A stretch of DNA of 64,000 nucleotides from Akkermansiaceae bacterium UBA5020 (GTDB lineage: Bacteria; Verrucomicrobiota; Verrucomicrobiia; Verrucomicrobiales; DEV007): assembly GCA_002396885.1 (NCBI GenBank), contig DGXY01000052.1, positions 62,996 through 126,995 on the forward strand, written 5' to 3'. A program made the position numbers and the translations under genes. Below the pieces are notes generated by a model. That model had not been told where the DNA came from and searched no databases. It was given only the letters and a program-made list of their open reading frames with translations. This document shows, one piece after another, positions 18,801 to 27,561 of this stretch (position 1 is its first letter; every line of letters starts with the position of its first letter).

Positions 18801-19172
18801 GGCCTGCGCGGCACTCCAGTTGCCGGCCTGGTCGATCCAGGTCCTGAGGCTCGCGACTTCCTCCGCCGTCAGCGGATCACCCTTGGGCGGCATGCGGTGG
18901 GCTTTGTCGGTCGAGGTGACAAGGGAAATCAGATAACTCCCCCCACTTTTCCCCGGCACGATCGTTTTCTCGCCCGAATCACCGCCTTTGAGCGTGCCGA
19001 CCATGGAATCCAGGCGCAGACCGCTCTTTTGCGTCTCTGCCCCGTGGCATTCGAAACAACGCCCTTCCAGCACGGAAGGCAGTTCGCCGGCGTTCAGGGA
19101 GCCTGACAGAAATGCCAAGAAGACCCCGCCGGTCGCGAGGGCACGGGCCGGAGTTCCGGGACGGTTTGCCAT
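15849..19172 (-). CDS. Planctomycete-type cytochrome c / DUF1549 / DUF1553 secreted protein
   Basis: 1,107 residues from ATG at 19172, which opens a signal peptide ending near SGSLNAGE; an ATG at 19274 would read through the promoter palindrome. An N-terminal PSCyt1 heme motif CFECH is followed by MPPKGDPLT, the DUF1549 block ([21 protein letters not shown]), a second motif [13 protein letters not shown], a lectin-like insert resembling F5/8 type C ([19 protein letters not shown] to [15 protein letters not shown]), and C-terminal DUF1553 ([40 protein letters not shown]). The family is highly amplified in Planctomycetes and Verrucomicrobia; a role in polymer degradation is suspected but unproven. 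The usual DUF1501 partner is not adjacent. Confidence 0.92.
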   Translation of the reverse strand: [1107 protein letters not shown]

Positions 19173-19212
19173 GTCCCTACCTTGCCTCCGCTTTCTGGGA
19201 AGTGCAAACCTT

Positions 19213-19226
19213 GATTGTATACAATC
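19213..19226. promoter_or_regulatory. Perfect 14-bp palindrome GATTGTATACAATC upstream of the DUF1549 gene
   Basis: It lies 41-54 bases before the minus-strand ATG at 19172, in the divergent region 19173-19408. Its 12-base core is identical to the palindrome at 9884-9895 before the toxin-antitoxin pair. Read on the minus strand it contains TACAAT, a candidate -10. An AGGTAGGG ribosome-binding-like stretch precedes the start. Probably an operator overlapping a promoter. Confidence 0.5.
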
Positions 19227-19408
19227 CTCCCGCAGAATAGCGCCATGGCGAAGCGGGGAATACGGCTGATTCAACTTTCAGACACGGCGGATCGCTTGGG
19301 AAAAAATGAGGTCGGTCATGGGAGCCGGCGTGCGGATTCCGGCAGGATTGCCAAAAAACGTTGCGCCGCGGCAAAGCCTCGCCTCATTCCCTACCAGATC
19401 CCGACTCC

Positions 19409-20596
19409 ATGGCCTTGCGCATCGCCCCATCCGTCCTCAGCGGCGCACTCGACTTCACCGTACGAGGTCTGGTCACCGGCCATCTCGACGTCGTCGGCCG
19501 GGACGAACCGGTCCTGCTCCATCTCGAAGGTCTGCCTTGGCCCGACCTCGCCGGTCATCGTTTGAGCTTCCGCCGCGCGGAACAGGCCGGCGATACATCG
19601 GTGCACGAGGCATTTGATTCCGGCCAATCTGGACCGGTGGGGGACATGACCGCCTCCCGCAAGGTGAAGGTGCCCGACCGTCCCATCGCGGAGATCGTCC
19701 ATCTCCCGGCGAGCGATTTCACCTGGCACTGGGGCAACTGCCTCTATCTGGAATGGCATAGCGTCAGCAACGGTCGCGTCGTTCTCGAATCGACCGACTA
19801 CGAACTGACCCTCGACCCCGTCGGAGCGTGGCAAATGGGTCCGAAGGATCAGCCGGGGGGCGCGCAAAAACCACTCTTTCCCTTCTCGCTCGAGTCGGAC
19901 CGCATCGATGATTTTCTTCCGTTTGAAGACGATGGCCCGAAGAGCGAGGCCGAGGCCGAGGCGGACCGCGATGCGGCGCGCATGGACCGCCTCCTCGATC
20001 GCATCACGCGGCGCATGGAGATGGAGGGAGAGGAGGCCGACTATGCCCTCATCATGGAGGAGGAACGCGCCCGTCTGCGCGCCGAACTCGGCGAACCCGA
20101 TCCCGAACCCCTCACACCGGAAGAGGAAGCCGAACGCGATCGCTGGATCGAGGAGATGAATGCCGCCTCGCAGGAACACGAGGATTCCGCCCCCTGGGAG
20201 ATCTACGAACATCCCCTTGTGACAAGCACCGCGGACTTCGGCGAACGCCTCTGGCGCGACCTCATCGAGGGACGCGGCATTGACGAAGGGAATTCGCCCG
20301 AGCACCCCCTCCTCGAGATCGCCAATGGCGTGATGTTCGCCGGGGTGAAACTCTCGGGGGCGCTCGACCGCACGCCCGACGAAAGCTGGCCGCCCGATCC
20401 CCTCTTCGCCGGCGATATCCTCGTGCGCCTGAAAAAGGCGCGCGGACACCTCCACGATGCCCTCGCCGGCTTGCGTTCGGCGGAAAACGACGATCTTCTC
20501 CGCGGAGTGCAACTCGACGAGATCGAGCGCGAGGTCCGGTCCACCCTCGAGTCCGTCGAGATCCTCATCACCGAGGTTCGCAAGGTGCTGGGATGA
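19409..20596 (+). CDS. Unknown acidic protein with helical C-terminal half
   Basis: 395 residues from ATG at 19409 (MALRIAPSVLSGALDFTV); the frame extends to 19361 without support. The first 150 residues look like beta-rich globular sequence (GRVVLESTDYELTLDPVGAW). Residues about 165-265 are highly charged and probably coiled-coil (SEAEAEADRDAARMDRLLDRI, with repeated EEE and ERD clusters). The C-terminus (FAGDILVRLKKARGHLHDALAGL) is helical. No signal peptide or known motif, so cytoplasmic and function unknown. It diverges from the DUF1549/DUF1553 gene across the palindrome region. Confidence 0.7.
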   Translation: MALRIAPSVLSGALDFTVRGLVTGHLDVVGRDEPVLLHLEGLPWPDLAGHRLSFRRAEQAGDTSVHEAFDSGQSGPVGDMTASRKVKVPDRPIAEIVHLPASDFTWHWGNCLYLEWHSVSNGRVVLESTDYELTLDPVGAWQMGPKDQPGGAQKPLFPFSLESDRIDDFLPFEDDGPKSEAEAEADRDAARMDRLLDRITRRMEMEGEEADYALIMEEERARLRAELGEPDPEPLTPEEEAERDRWIEEMNAASQEHEDSAPWEIYEHPLVTSTADFGERLWRDLIEGRGIDEGNSPEHPLLEIANGVMFAGVKLSGALDRTPDESWPPDPLFAGDILVRLKKARGHLHDALAGLRSAENDDLLRGVQLDEIEREVRSTLESVEILITEVRKVLG

Positions 20597-20761
20597 ATTC
20601 TCCCGACGAAACCCTCCCGACGCCGAATCCCTGCTCGGTGCCGTATCGCGCAGCGATGCCGAGGACGCCGCAGATCTCCTGCTCTTGGGTTAGAAAGGCG
20701 CGATGAAGGAATAGGCGGCGACGAGAGAGGTCCCTACCTTAGCGGTCACTCAGGCTAACCC

Positions 20762-21376
20762 ATGAAAGTCGCTTTCCTCCTTCTCACCCTCCTGACCGCA
20801 TCGTCAGTCGGCCTTCACGCCGATCCCGCGGCCGAAGCCAAGGCTCTCGCCGCCAAGGCGATCGAGGCGGCCGGAGGCGAAGCGAAGCTCTTGCGCATCT
20901 TCCGCATGAGGGAACGTTTCAACTCCGGCCCCGCCCTCGCCGATCCGGCGAAGGCGAACACCCGTGAATCCATCCTCGAGGCTCCGCAATACTGGTGGCT
21001 GATCGGGAAAGACCGGGACGGCGAACCCGCCAAGTTCGACGTCTGGGCCTGGACCCTCGTGGCGCTCACCGATCTGAAGACCGCGATGGAAACCGTCCCG
21101 GGCGTCGAGGAGAACGGGAAAACCACTTTAGCCCTGAGACTCACCGGATCGATCGAACCGGCCATGGATCTTCATTTTGATCACGAAACCCATCGTCTCG
21201 TCCGCATGGACTGGCGCAACGACATCTACCGGTTCAGCGAATGGCGCACCCACGATGGTTTTGGATATCAGGCCAAGACCGTGATGCACAAACGGAAAAC
21301 CAACGAACCCTGGTTTCACCACGAGATTCTTGAGATCGAGCGTCTCACCGTCGCCCCCGCGAGCCTCCCCCGCTGA
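20762..21376 (+). CDS. Secreted protein of unknown function
   Basis: 204 residues with a good signal peptide (MKVAFLLLTLLTASSVGLHA). The mature part begins with a helix typical of periplasmic lipoprotein-carrier-like proteins (AAEAKALAAKAIEAAGGEAKL) and continues with alternating beta strands (LALRLTGSIEPAMDLHFDHE, LVRMDWRNDIYRFSEWRTHDG), resembling the half-barrel of LolA/LppX-like proteins. That similarity is by pattern only. It is 45 bases upstream of the lactate permease gene on the same strand. Confidence 0.7.
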   Translation: MKVAFLLLTLLTASSVGLHADPAAEAKALAAKAIEAAGGEAKLLRIFRMRERFNSGPALADPAKANTRESILEAPQYWWLIGKDRDGEPAKFDVWAWTLVALTDLKTAMETVPGVEENGKTTLALRLTGSIEPAMDLHFDHETHRLVRMDWRNDIYRFSEWRTHDGFGYQAKTVMHKRKTNEPWFHHEILEIERLTVAPASLPR

Positions 21377-21421
21377 CGCACCTTCATTGCAAAGACGCTT
21401 CTTTCCGCTCTCCTCGCGCGC

Positions 21422-23101
21422 ATGCCGCCCTTGCTCCTTTCCGCCCTCGCCCTCGTCCCCATCGCGATCGTGGCAGTCTTTCTCGTCGTCCTGCGCTGGC
21501 CGGCCTCTCGGGCGATGCCGCTCTGCTATGTCGCCGTCGTCCTGCTCGCACTCGGCATCTGGAGGACGCCCGCGATCCAGGTAGTCGCCGCCTCGGTCAA
21601 TGGGCTCGTCATCACCGCGACGATCCTCTTGATCATCTTCGGGGCGATCCTCCTTCTCGAGACCTTGCGCGAAAGCGGCGGTCTGCACGCGATGCGGGCG
21701 GGCTTCGAAGGCATCTCGCCTGATCGTCGCGTCCAGACGATCGTCGTGGCCTGGCTCTTCGGTTCGTTCATCGAGGGGGCCGCCGGATTCGGCACCCCCG
21801 CGGCCGTCTGCGTGCCGCTCTTGGCAGGGCTCGGGTTTCCCGCGATGGCCGCGGTCGTCGCGGGCATGGTGATCCAGAGCACCCCCGTTTCCTTCGGTGC
21901 GGTCGGCACGCCCATCCTCATCGGGATCAACCAGGGGCTCGCCGGAGATGCCGCCGTGATCGCTCACAGCGGCGCGACAGACCCGGCGGCGTGGGCGGCT
22001 TATCTCGCTTCAATCGGGGTGAAGGTCGCGACCCTTCACGGTCTCATCGGCACCTTCATTCCGCTGATCCTCGTCTGCCTCTTGACGCGCTTTTTCGGTG
22101 AAAAGCGAACCCTCCGCGAAGGGTTCGCCGTCTGGCGATTTGCCCTGTTTGCCGGACTCGCCATGACGATCCCCTACTGGCTTGTCGCACGCTTTCTTGG
22201 TCCCGAATTCCCCAGCCTCGCCGGCAGCGCGATCGGGATGCTCCTCGTCGTCTTCGCGGCACGGCGGGGATGGTTCGTACCGAAGGCGGACGAGACCTGG
22301 GACTTCCCGGCCCGCGGGCAATGGCCTGCCGATTGGAGCGGATCGATCGAAACCGCAGAGCCCGATTCCCAAGCGGCGCCAATGAGCCAACTGAAGGCGT
22401 GGACCCCCTACCTCCTCGTCGCGCTCCTCCTCGCGGCGACGCGGATCCGCGACTGGCCCTTCGGAGATTGGCTCAAGGCGGTCTCACTCGAGGTGGCTGA
22501 CCTTTTCGGATCGGGCATCGCCGTCTCGGTGCAGCCGCTTTATCTGCCCTCGACCGTCTTCCTTCTCATCGCTCTCTTCGCCGCCTGGTGGCACGGACTC
22601 TCTCGCGACGGCCTAAAGCGCGCTTGGTCCCGCGCTGGACGCACCACCCTCGCCGCCTCGACCGCGCTCATTTTCACCGTGCCGATGGTGCAGGTCTTCC
22701 TCAACACCGGTGGAGGCGCGGCGGGATATGAAAAGATGCCCATCGCCCTCGCCACCGGCATCGCCGATCTCGCCGGCTCGGGCTGGCCCTTTGTCGCACC
22801 ACTCGTCGGAGGGCTCGGTGCCTTCGTTGCGGGATCAAACACCGTCAGCAACATGATGTTCGCCCTCTTTCAGTTCGGCGTAGGACAGCGCATCGGTGCC
22901 GATCCCGACTGGATCGTCGCCCTCCAGGCCGTGGGCGGCGCCGCCGGCAACACGATCTGCGTGCACAATGTCGTCGCCGCCGCGGCGACAGTGGGTTTGT
23001 TAGGAAAAGAGGGCCTCGTGATCCGGAGGACCCTCGTGGTCTTCGTCTATTACGCGGCGCTGGCAGGCCTACTCGGATATGCCATCGTCTGGCTCTTTTG
23101 A
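21422..23101 (+). CDS. lctP: L-lactate permease (LctP family)
   Basis: 559 residues, with more than ten hydrophobic segments. Family blocks are visible: [59 protein letters not shown] and [18 protein letters not shown]. LctP proteins are inner-membrane proton symporters for L- and D-lactate and glycolate. No lactate dehydrogenase gene is nearby, so the substrate (lactate or glycolate) cannot be refined. A TTGTTAGG word lies in the gene at 22997-23004, encoding Leu-Leu-Gly. Confidence 0.92.
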   Translation: MPPLLLSALALVPIAIVAVFLVVLRWPASRAMPLCYVAVVLLALGIWRTPAIQVVAASVNGLVITATILLIIFGAILLLETLRESGGLHAMRAGFEGISPDRRVQTIVVAWLFGSFIEGAAGFGTPAAVCVPLLAGLGFPAMAAVVAGMVIQSTPVSFGAVGTPILIGINQGLAGDAAVIAHSGATDPAAWAAYLASIGVKVATLHGLIGTFIPLILVCLLTRFFGEKRTLREGFAVWRFALFAGLAMTIPYWLVARFLGPEFPSLAGSAIGMLLVVFAARRGWFVPKADETWDFPARGQWPADWSGSIETAEPDSQAAPMSQLKAWTPYLLVALLLAATRIRDWPFGDWLKAVSLEVADLFGSGIAVSVQPLYLPSTVFLLIALFAAWWHGLSRDGLKRAWSRAGRTTLAASTALIFTVPMVQVFLNTGGGAAGYEKMPIALATGIADLAGSGWPFVAPLVGGLGAFVAGSNTVSNMMFALFQFGVGQRIGADPDWIVALQAVGGAAGNTICVHNVVAAAATVGLLGKEGLVIRRTLVVFVYYAALAGLLGYAIVWLF

Positions 23102-23207
23102 GCCGAGGAAAAGGAACGAGGCGCCTCGCCTTGCCAAGGATGATGGTTGATTTTATGCCACGAAATCCGGCAAAGACCAATCCACCGGGCTTCCGGGAAA
23201 CCGATCC

Positions 23208-24776
23208 TCAGCAGATAAACACATCCTCACCCGGACCCGCCCCGGTCTCGCGATTGCAGAAGCCGGTCGCAGCGAGGTGATTGAGGCAGTGATAGACCTG
23301 CTCGATGTCGCTCTCGCCCACCGTCGCGGCCATGGACGCGGCGGTGTAGCCGGCCGATCCGGTTTCGCCGAGGTGGCGACGCACGGTGTTGAGCAAAGCG
23401 AGGAAAGCGCCCGCCGCCTTTTTCCCCGCCTCGACGCCGGGCTGGTGGTAGGCGTTGATGTTCACAAGACTCGCGTAGAAGGAAACGGCGCGCTCGTAGA
23501 GGGCGATGAGCATGCCGAGCGAGAAAGGGGTGAGCTCGTCGAGCGTGATCGTGATCGACTGGCGACCGTTCCCCTGGAGCGCGCTGCGTGTGCCGCGGAG
23601 GAATCCCTGGAGGTAGTCACCCGTCGTCGAGCCCGATTCATCGACGCCCATCGATTCGCCCGCCCGCGTCCGGCGCACTTCGATGAAGGTCGCGAAGAAA
23701 TTCGCGAGGCCGTCGCGGAGCTGCTGCACGTAGGCGTGCTGGTCGGTCGAACCCTTGTTACCGTAGACGGCGAGGCCTTGATTGACCCGGTTTCCGTCGA
23801 GGTCGAGTTCCTTCCCGATCGACTCCATCACGAGCTGCTGGAGGTATTTGCTCATGAGATCGAGGCGGTCGCAGTAGGGCAGGATCACCATGTCCTTCTC
23901 CCCGCGTCCGTTTCCGGCGTGATGCCACATCAGGGCGAGGAGCATCGAAGCGTTGGTGGTTTCGTCAGGCACGCGGGTCTTTTCGTCCATCGCGGCGGCT
24001 CCCGCGAGGAAGGCACCGATGTCGAGCCCAAGGAGCGCGGCCGGGAGCAGGCCGACGGCGCTCATCACCGAAGTGCGGCCCCCGATCCAGTCCGACATGG
24101 GGAAACGCGCGATCCAGCCCTGAGCCACGGCGTGTTTGTCGAGGGTGCTGCCCTCACCCGTGACGGCGATCGCCTGCTTCGCGAAGTCGAGCCCGCGCCC
24201 CTTGAAGGCCGCCTCCGTCTCGAGCATGCCGTTGCGGGTCTCGGCGGTGCCGCCCGATTTGGAAATGACGATGACGAGCGTCTCGGCCAATCCGTCCCCG
24301 AGCGTGGCGAAGACATCATCCATTCCCCCCGGGTCGGTGTTGTCGAGAAAGTGCAGATCGATCGGCGCATTGGCGGGGAGGAGGGCCTTGGCGACGAGCT
24401 GCGGCCCGAGCGCGGAACCGCCGATCCCGACGAGGAGGACGTGGCGAAAGGCGCTGCCATTCGGCGCGACGACCTCGCCCGTGAGGATCTTCGCGGCGAA
24501 GGCGGTGACGGCTTGATTCACGTCCCGGATCCATTGACCCTCGGCCGCGGGAGCGATCTCGGGTTTGCGCAGCCAGTAGTGGCCGACGGCCCGGCCTTCG
24601 TCGGGATTCATGATTTCTCCCGCCTCGATCGCGACGAGGTCGCGGAAGGCCCGGGCGATTTTCCCCTGCAGATCCGCGGACCACGCCTCCGGCGCCGCCA
24701 TGCGGCTGCGGTCGAGCGTGAACCCGAGTTCGGGGTAACGAAGGATGGATTTCTGGTAGCTTTCCCAATCGCTCAT
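23208..24776 (-). CDS. pgi: Glucose-6-phosphate isomerase
   Basis: 522 residues. Cytoplasmic interconversion of glucose 6-phosphate and fructose 6-phosphate. The double SIS fold shows VGIGGSALGPQLVAKALL, VISKSGGTAETRNG (phosphate-binding Ser/Thr), DWIGGRTSVMSAVGLLPAALLG, NKGSTDQHAYVQQLRDG with the catalytic His, and HQPGVEAGKKAAGAFLAL with the conserved Lys. The length is slightly below the roughly 550 residues of E. coli Pgi, as in several non-proteobacterial forms. It is divergent from the Dabb-domain gene with almost no intergenic space. Confidence 0.93.
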   Translation of the reverse strand: MSDWESYQKSILRYPELGFTLDRSRMAAPEAWSADLQGKIARAFRDLVAIEAGEIMNPDEGRAVGHYWLRKPEIAPAAEGQWIRDVNQAVTAFAAKILTGEVVAPNGSAFRHVLLVGIGGSALGPQLVAKALLPANAPIDLHFLDNTDPGGMDDVFATLGDGLAETLVIVISKSGGTAETRNGMLETEAAFKGRGLDFAKQAIAVTGEGSTLDKHAVAQGWIARFPMSDWIGGRTSVMSAVGLLPAALLGLDIGAFLAGAAAMDEKTRVPDETTNASMLLALMWHHAGNGRGEKDMVILPYCDRLDLMSKYLQQLVMESIGKELDLDGNRVNQGLAVYGNKGSTDQHAYVQQLRDGLANFFATFIEVRRTRAGESMGVDESGSTTGDYLQGFLRGTRSALQGNGRQSITITLDELTPFSLGMLIALYERAVSFYASLVNINAYHQPGVEAGKKAAGAFLALLNTVRRHLGETGSAGYTAASMAATVGESDIEQVYHCLNHLAATGFCNRETGAGPGEDVFIC

Positions 24777-24826
24777 AAGTGATTTTTATGATCGACAGTT
24801 CGGCCCGTTTCGCAAAGGGTTTCCTC

Positions 24827-25207
24827 ATGAAACTCTCTCATTCCCTCGCCCTCTTCCTCACCATCCTCCTCTTTGCCGGCAACCTCTTCTCGGAGGAAAC
24901 CACGCCCTTCCGCCACTTCGTCTCCTTCCAGTTCAAGGAAGGGACGAGCGACGAGAAAAAGGAGGAACTCGTGAAAGCGTTCCTCGGGCTCAAGAAGGAA
25001 ATCGACGTGATCGTTGATCTTGAGTGGGGCGCGACGGACAACATCGAGCCGCTCAACGACGGCTTCACCCATTCTTTCCTCGTGAGCTTCAGGGACAAGG
25101 CCGGTCTCGCGACCTACCTCCCCCACCCCGCCCACGAGGCTTTCGTCGCGAAAATCAAACCGCACCTCGAAAAGGTGTATGTCTTTGACTACACGGCGGG
25201 AAAGTGA
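24827..25207 (+). CDS. Secreted Dabb (stress-responsive alpha/beta barrel) protein
   Basis: 126 residues from the ATG that opens a clean signal peptide (MKLSHSLALFLTILLFAGNLFS); starts at 24788 and the GTG at 24779 add a hydrophilic lead and are less likely. The mature part is a single ferredoxin-like Dabb domain: FRHFVSFQFKEGTSDEKKEEL, LEWGATDNIEPLNDGFTHSFLVSF and YLPHPAHEAFVAKIKPHLEKVYVFDY. Dabb domains act as dimers in stress proteins and some cyclases; an exported bacterial copy has no assigned function. It is convergent with the Rrf2 gene, 6 bases apart. Confidence 0.85.
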   Translation: MKLSHSLALFLTILLFAGNLFSEETTPFRHFVSFQFKEGTSDEKKEELVKAFLGLKKEIDVIVDLEWGATDNIEPLNDGFTHSFLVSFRDKAGLATYLPHPAHEAFVAKIKPHLEKVYVFDYTAGK

Positions 25208-25213
25208 GGTCGT

Positions 25214-25639
25214 TCAAATCACCCAATCCGCGGCTTCTCCCTCGGGCAAGGGCGGGATCAAATCGGTCAGAGGGATCCCGGCGCAGCTCTGGAGGATGGC
25301 CTCGTTCGCCCGCATCCAAGCTTCGTGAACCCTTCCGGCCGAGGCGCCCCCATTGCCGGGGCTGCTTTCGATGAGTGATCCGCCCTCCATCGCCATCGCG
25401 ATGTCGGCGAGGGTGATTTCACCTGGAGGACGCGCGAGCAGATACCCGCCGTTTTTACCCCGACGGCTGATCACGAGCCCCGTCTGGCGCAAGGTCGTGA
25501 GAATCTGCACGAGGTAATTCGGCGAGAGCCGCTCGGCCGCGGCGAGTTCCTCCACCTGCCGCACTTCCCCCGAGGCATAACGACTCGCGAGCTGCGCGAG
25601 GACTTGGCAGGCGTATTCAGTCTTGAGGGGGAGACGCAT
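25214..25639 (-). CDS. Rrf2-family transcriptional regulator
   Basis: 141 residues from ATG at 25639 (MRLPLKTEYACQVLAQLASR); an in-frame start at 25690 would place the N-terminus in the promoter region. The winged helix reads QVEELAAAERLSPNYLVQILTTLRQTGLVISRRGKNGGYLLA, characteristic of Rrf2/IscR/CymR proteins. The three-Cys cluster that binds [2Fe-2S] in IscR is absent (the region reads ESSPGNGGASAGRVHEA), so it resembles CymR/CysR-type sulfur regulators. Its divergent position next to cysI suggests control of sulfite reductase and of itself. Confidence 0.85.
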   Translation of the reverse strand: MRLPLKTEYACQVLAQLASRYASGEVRQVEELAAAERLSPNYLVQILTTLRQTGLVISRRGKNGGYLLARPPGEITLADIAMAMEGGSLIESSPGNGGASAGRVHEAWMRANEAILQSCAGIPLTDLIPPLPEGEAADWVI

Positions 25640-25734
25640 GGAAAAAGCACTTGCCAAACCCTTGATACAATACCTTAGTAAACGACGCAACTTTAAAATC
25701 TTTTCAGTTCTCAGTCCTCCTACCCCCGGGAATC
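25640..25734. promoter_or_regulatory. Divergent control region between the Rrf2 gene and cysI
   Basis: 95 bases with an AT-rich core (about 25661-25705). It includes TTGATACAATACC followed by TTAGTAAAC, which recalls half-sites bound by Rrf2 proteins but is not a clean dyad. Both promoters must lie here. The operator assignment is an inference from gene arrangement. Confidence 0.35.
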
Positions 25735-27495
25735 ATGGCCACAACGATCGGTAAATCCGCTAACGAAGGCATCAAAGACGCGAGCAATTACCTGCGCGGC
25801 AGCATCCTCGATGGTCTCGCCAACGCCGCGACCGGGTCGCTCGACAAAGACGACCAGCAGCTCACCAAATTCCACGGGATCTACCAGCAGGACGACCGCG
25901 ACATCCGCGGCGAGCGACGCAAGAAGAAGCTCGAGCCCGCCTACTCCTTCATGATCCGCGTGCGTGTCCCCGGTGGTGTCGCGACGCCCTCGCAGTGGCT
26001 CGAGATGGACCGCATCGCCCTCGAGCACGCCAACGGAGCCCTCAAGTTGACGACCCGCCAAGCCTTTCAGTTCCACGGCGTGATCAAGAGCAACCTGAAA
26101 AAGTCGATCTACGAGATCAACCAATCGCTCTTCGACACGCTCGCCGCCTGCGGCGATGTGAACCGGAACGTGATGTGCAATCCGAATCCGCACCAGTCGA
26201 AGGTCCACACCGAGGTCCTCCAGCTCGCCACCGCGATCTCGAATCACCTCAGCCCACGCACCGGCGCCTATCACGAAATCTGGCTCGACGACGGCACCGG
26301 CGAGAAGGTGAAGGTCACCTATGATCCGCCCCTCATCGACGAGATCGCCGATCCCGAGGAGCCCATCTACGGCAAGCATTACCTGCCGCGCAAGTTCAAG
26401 ACCGTTGTCGCGGTGCCCCCGAGCAACGACGTCGATATCTTCGCCCACGACCTCGGCTACATCGCCATCCTCGAGGGTGACGACAAGGTGGTCGGTTACA
26501 ATGTCACCGTCGGCGGCGGCATGGGCATGACCCATGGAAACGAGGAGACCTTCCCGCGTTTGGCGGATTTGTTAGGCTTCTGCACGCCCGACCAAGCCGT
26601 GAAGGTGGGCGAGGCCGTCGTCCGCGTCCAGCGCGACCACGGCAACCGGGACGTGCGCGCCAACGCCCGTCTCAAATACACGATCGAGACGATGGGGATC
26701 GACGCCTTCCGGGAGGAAGTCGAGAAGCTCTGCCAATTCAAACTCGGCAGCCCGCGCGAATTTCATTTTGAAGACAACGGCGACCGCTACGGCTGGATCA
26801 AGGATCATCGTGGCCACTGGCATTTCACCCTCTACGTCGAGAACGGCCGCGTTTACGACACGAAGGAGTATCCCCTCCTCACCGGCCTGCGTGCCATCGC
26901 GAAGATCCACACTGGCGACTTCCGTCTCACCGCGAATCAGAATCTCATCATCGCCGACATCACCCCGCAGCAGAAATCGGAGATCACCGAGCTGCTTGAG
27001 GAATACGGCATGATCGACGCCCACGAGCGCTCCGCGATGCGACTGCACTCCATGGCCTGCGTCGCTCTCCCGACCTGCGGACTCGCCCTCGCCGAGTCGC
27101 AGCGCTACCTCCCCGATCTCATTACCGGGATCGAGGAAGTGCTCGAGGAAGCGGGCCTGCGTCACGACGCCATCACCATCCGCATGACCGGATGCCCCAA
27201 TGGCTGCGCGCGCCCCTACATTTCCGAGATCGGCTTCGTCGGAAAAGCCCCCGGCAAATACAATCTTTACCTCGGCGGCGGCCACGCCGGAGAGCGGCTC
27301 AGCAAACTCTACGCGACTTCCATCCGCGGCGACGATGCCCCGCAGATCCTCAAGCCCATCCTCCTCGACTATGCGAAGAAGCGCGAGAGCGGCGAGAGCT
27401 TCGGCGACTTCGTGATTCGGGCCGGCTATGTGAAGGAAACCAAAGACGGACGAGACTTCCACAAGGACATCGTCGAACCCGCCCTCACGGTTTGA
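25735..27495 (+). CDS. cysI: Sulfite reductase hemoprotein (beta) subunit
   Basis: 586 residues. It reduces sulfite to sulfide with six electrons using siroheme and a [4Fe-4S] cluster. The four cluster Cys are present as CVALPTC and CPNGC (in TGCPNGCARPYISEIGFVG). Other blocks are LKLTTRQAFQFHGV, GDVNRNVMCNPNP and LTGLRAIAKIHTGDFRLTANQN. It is more similar to NADPH-linked CysI than to ferredoxin-dependent NirA, and cysJ follows after 66 bases. The Rrf2 gene upstream is divergent. TTGTTAGG occurs in frame at 26569-26576, encoding Leu-Leu-Gly. Confidence 0.94.
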   Translation: MATTIGKSANEGIKDASNYLRGSILDGLANAATGSLDKDDQQLTKFHGIYQQDDRDIRGERRKKKLEPAYSFMIRVRVPGGVATPSQWLEMDRIALEHANGALKLTTRQAFQFHGVIKSNLKKSIYEINQSLFDTLAACGDVNRNVMCNPNPHQSKVHTEVLQLATAISNHLSPRTGAYHEIWLDDGTGEKVKVTYDPPLIDEIADPEEPIYGKHYLPRKFKTVVAVPPSNDVDIFAHDLGYIAILEGDDKVVGYNVTVGGGMGMTHGNEETFPRLADLLGFCTPDQAVKVGEAVVRVQRDHGNRDVRANARLKYTIETMGIDAFREEVEKLCQFKLGSPREFHFEDNGDRYGWIKDHRGHWHFTLYVENGRVYDTKEYPLLTGLRAIAKIHTGDFRLTANQNLIIADITPQQKSEITELLEEYGMIDAHERSAMRLHSMACVALPTCGLALAESQRYLPDLITGIEEVLEEAGLRHDAITIRMTGCPNGCARPYISEIGFVGKAPGKYNLYLGGGHAGERLSKLYATSIRGDDAPQILKPILLDYAKKRESGESFGDFVIRAGYVKETKDGRDFHKDIVEPALTV

Positions 27496-27561
27496 TAGAA
27501 CATTCCCTCATAGAATCAGCGTAGACCAGCGAACCTCAGCGGTCCCATTCCCCCTTTTTCC

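Noticed and set aside
23277..24782. 501-aa plus-strand open frame across pgi
   Set aside because: Antisense to pgi, compositionally biased, no family features.
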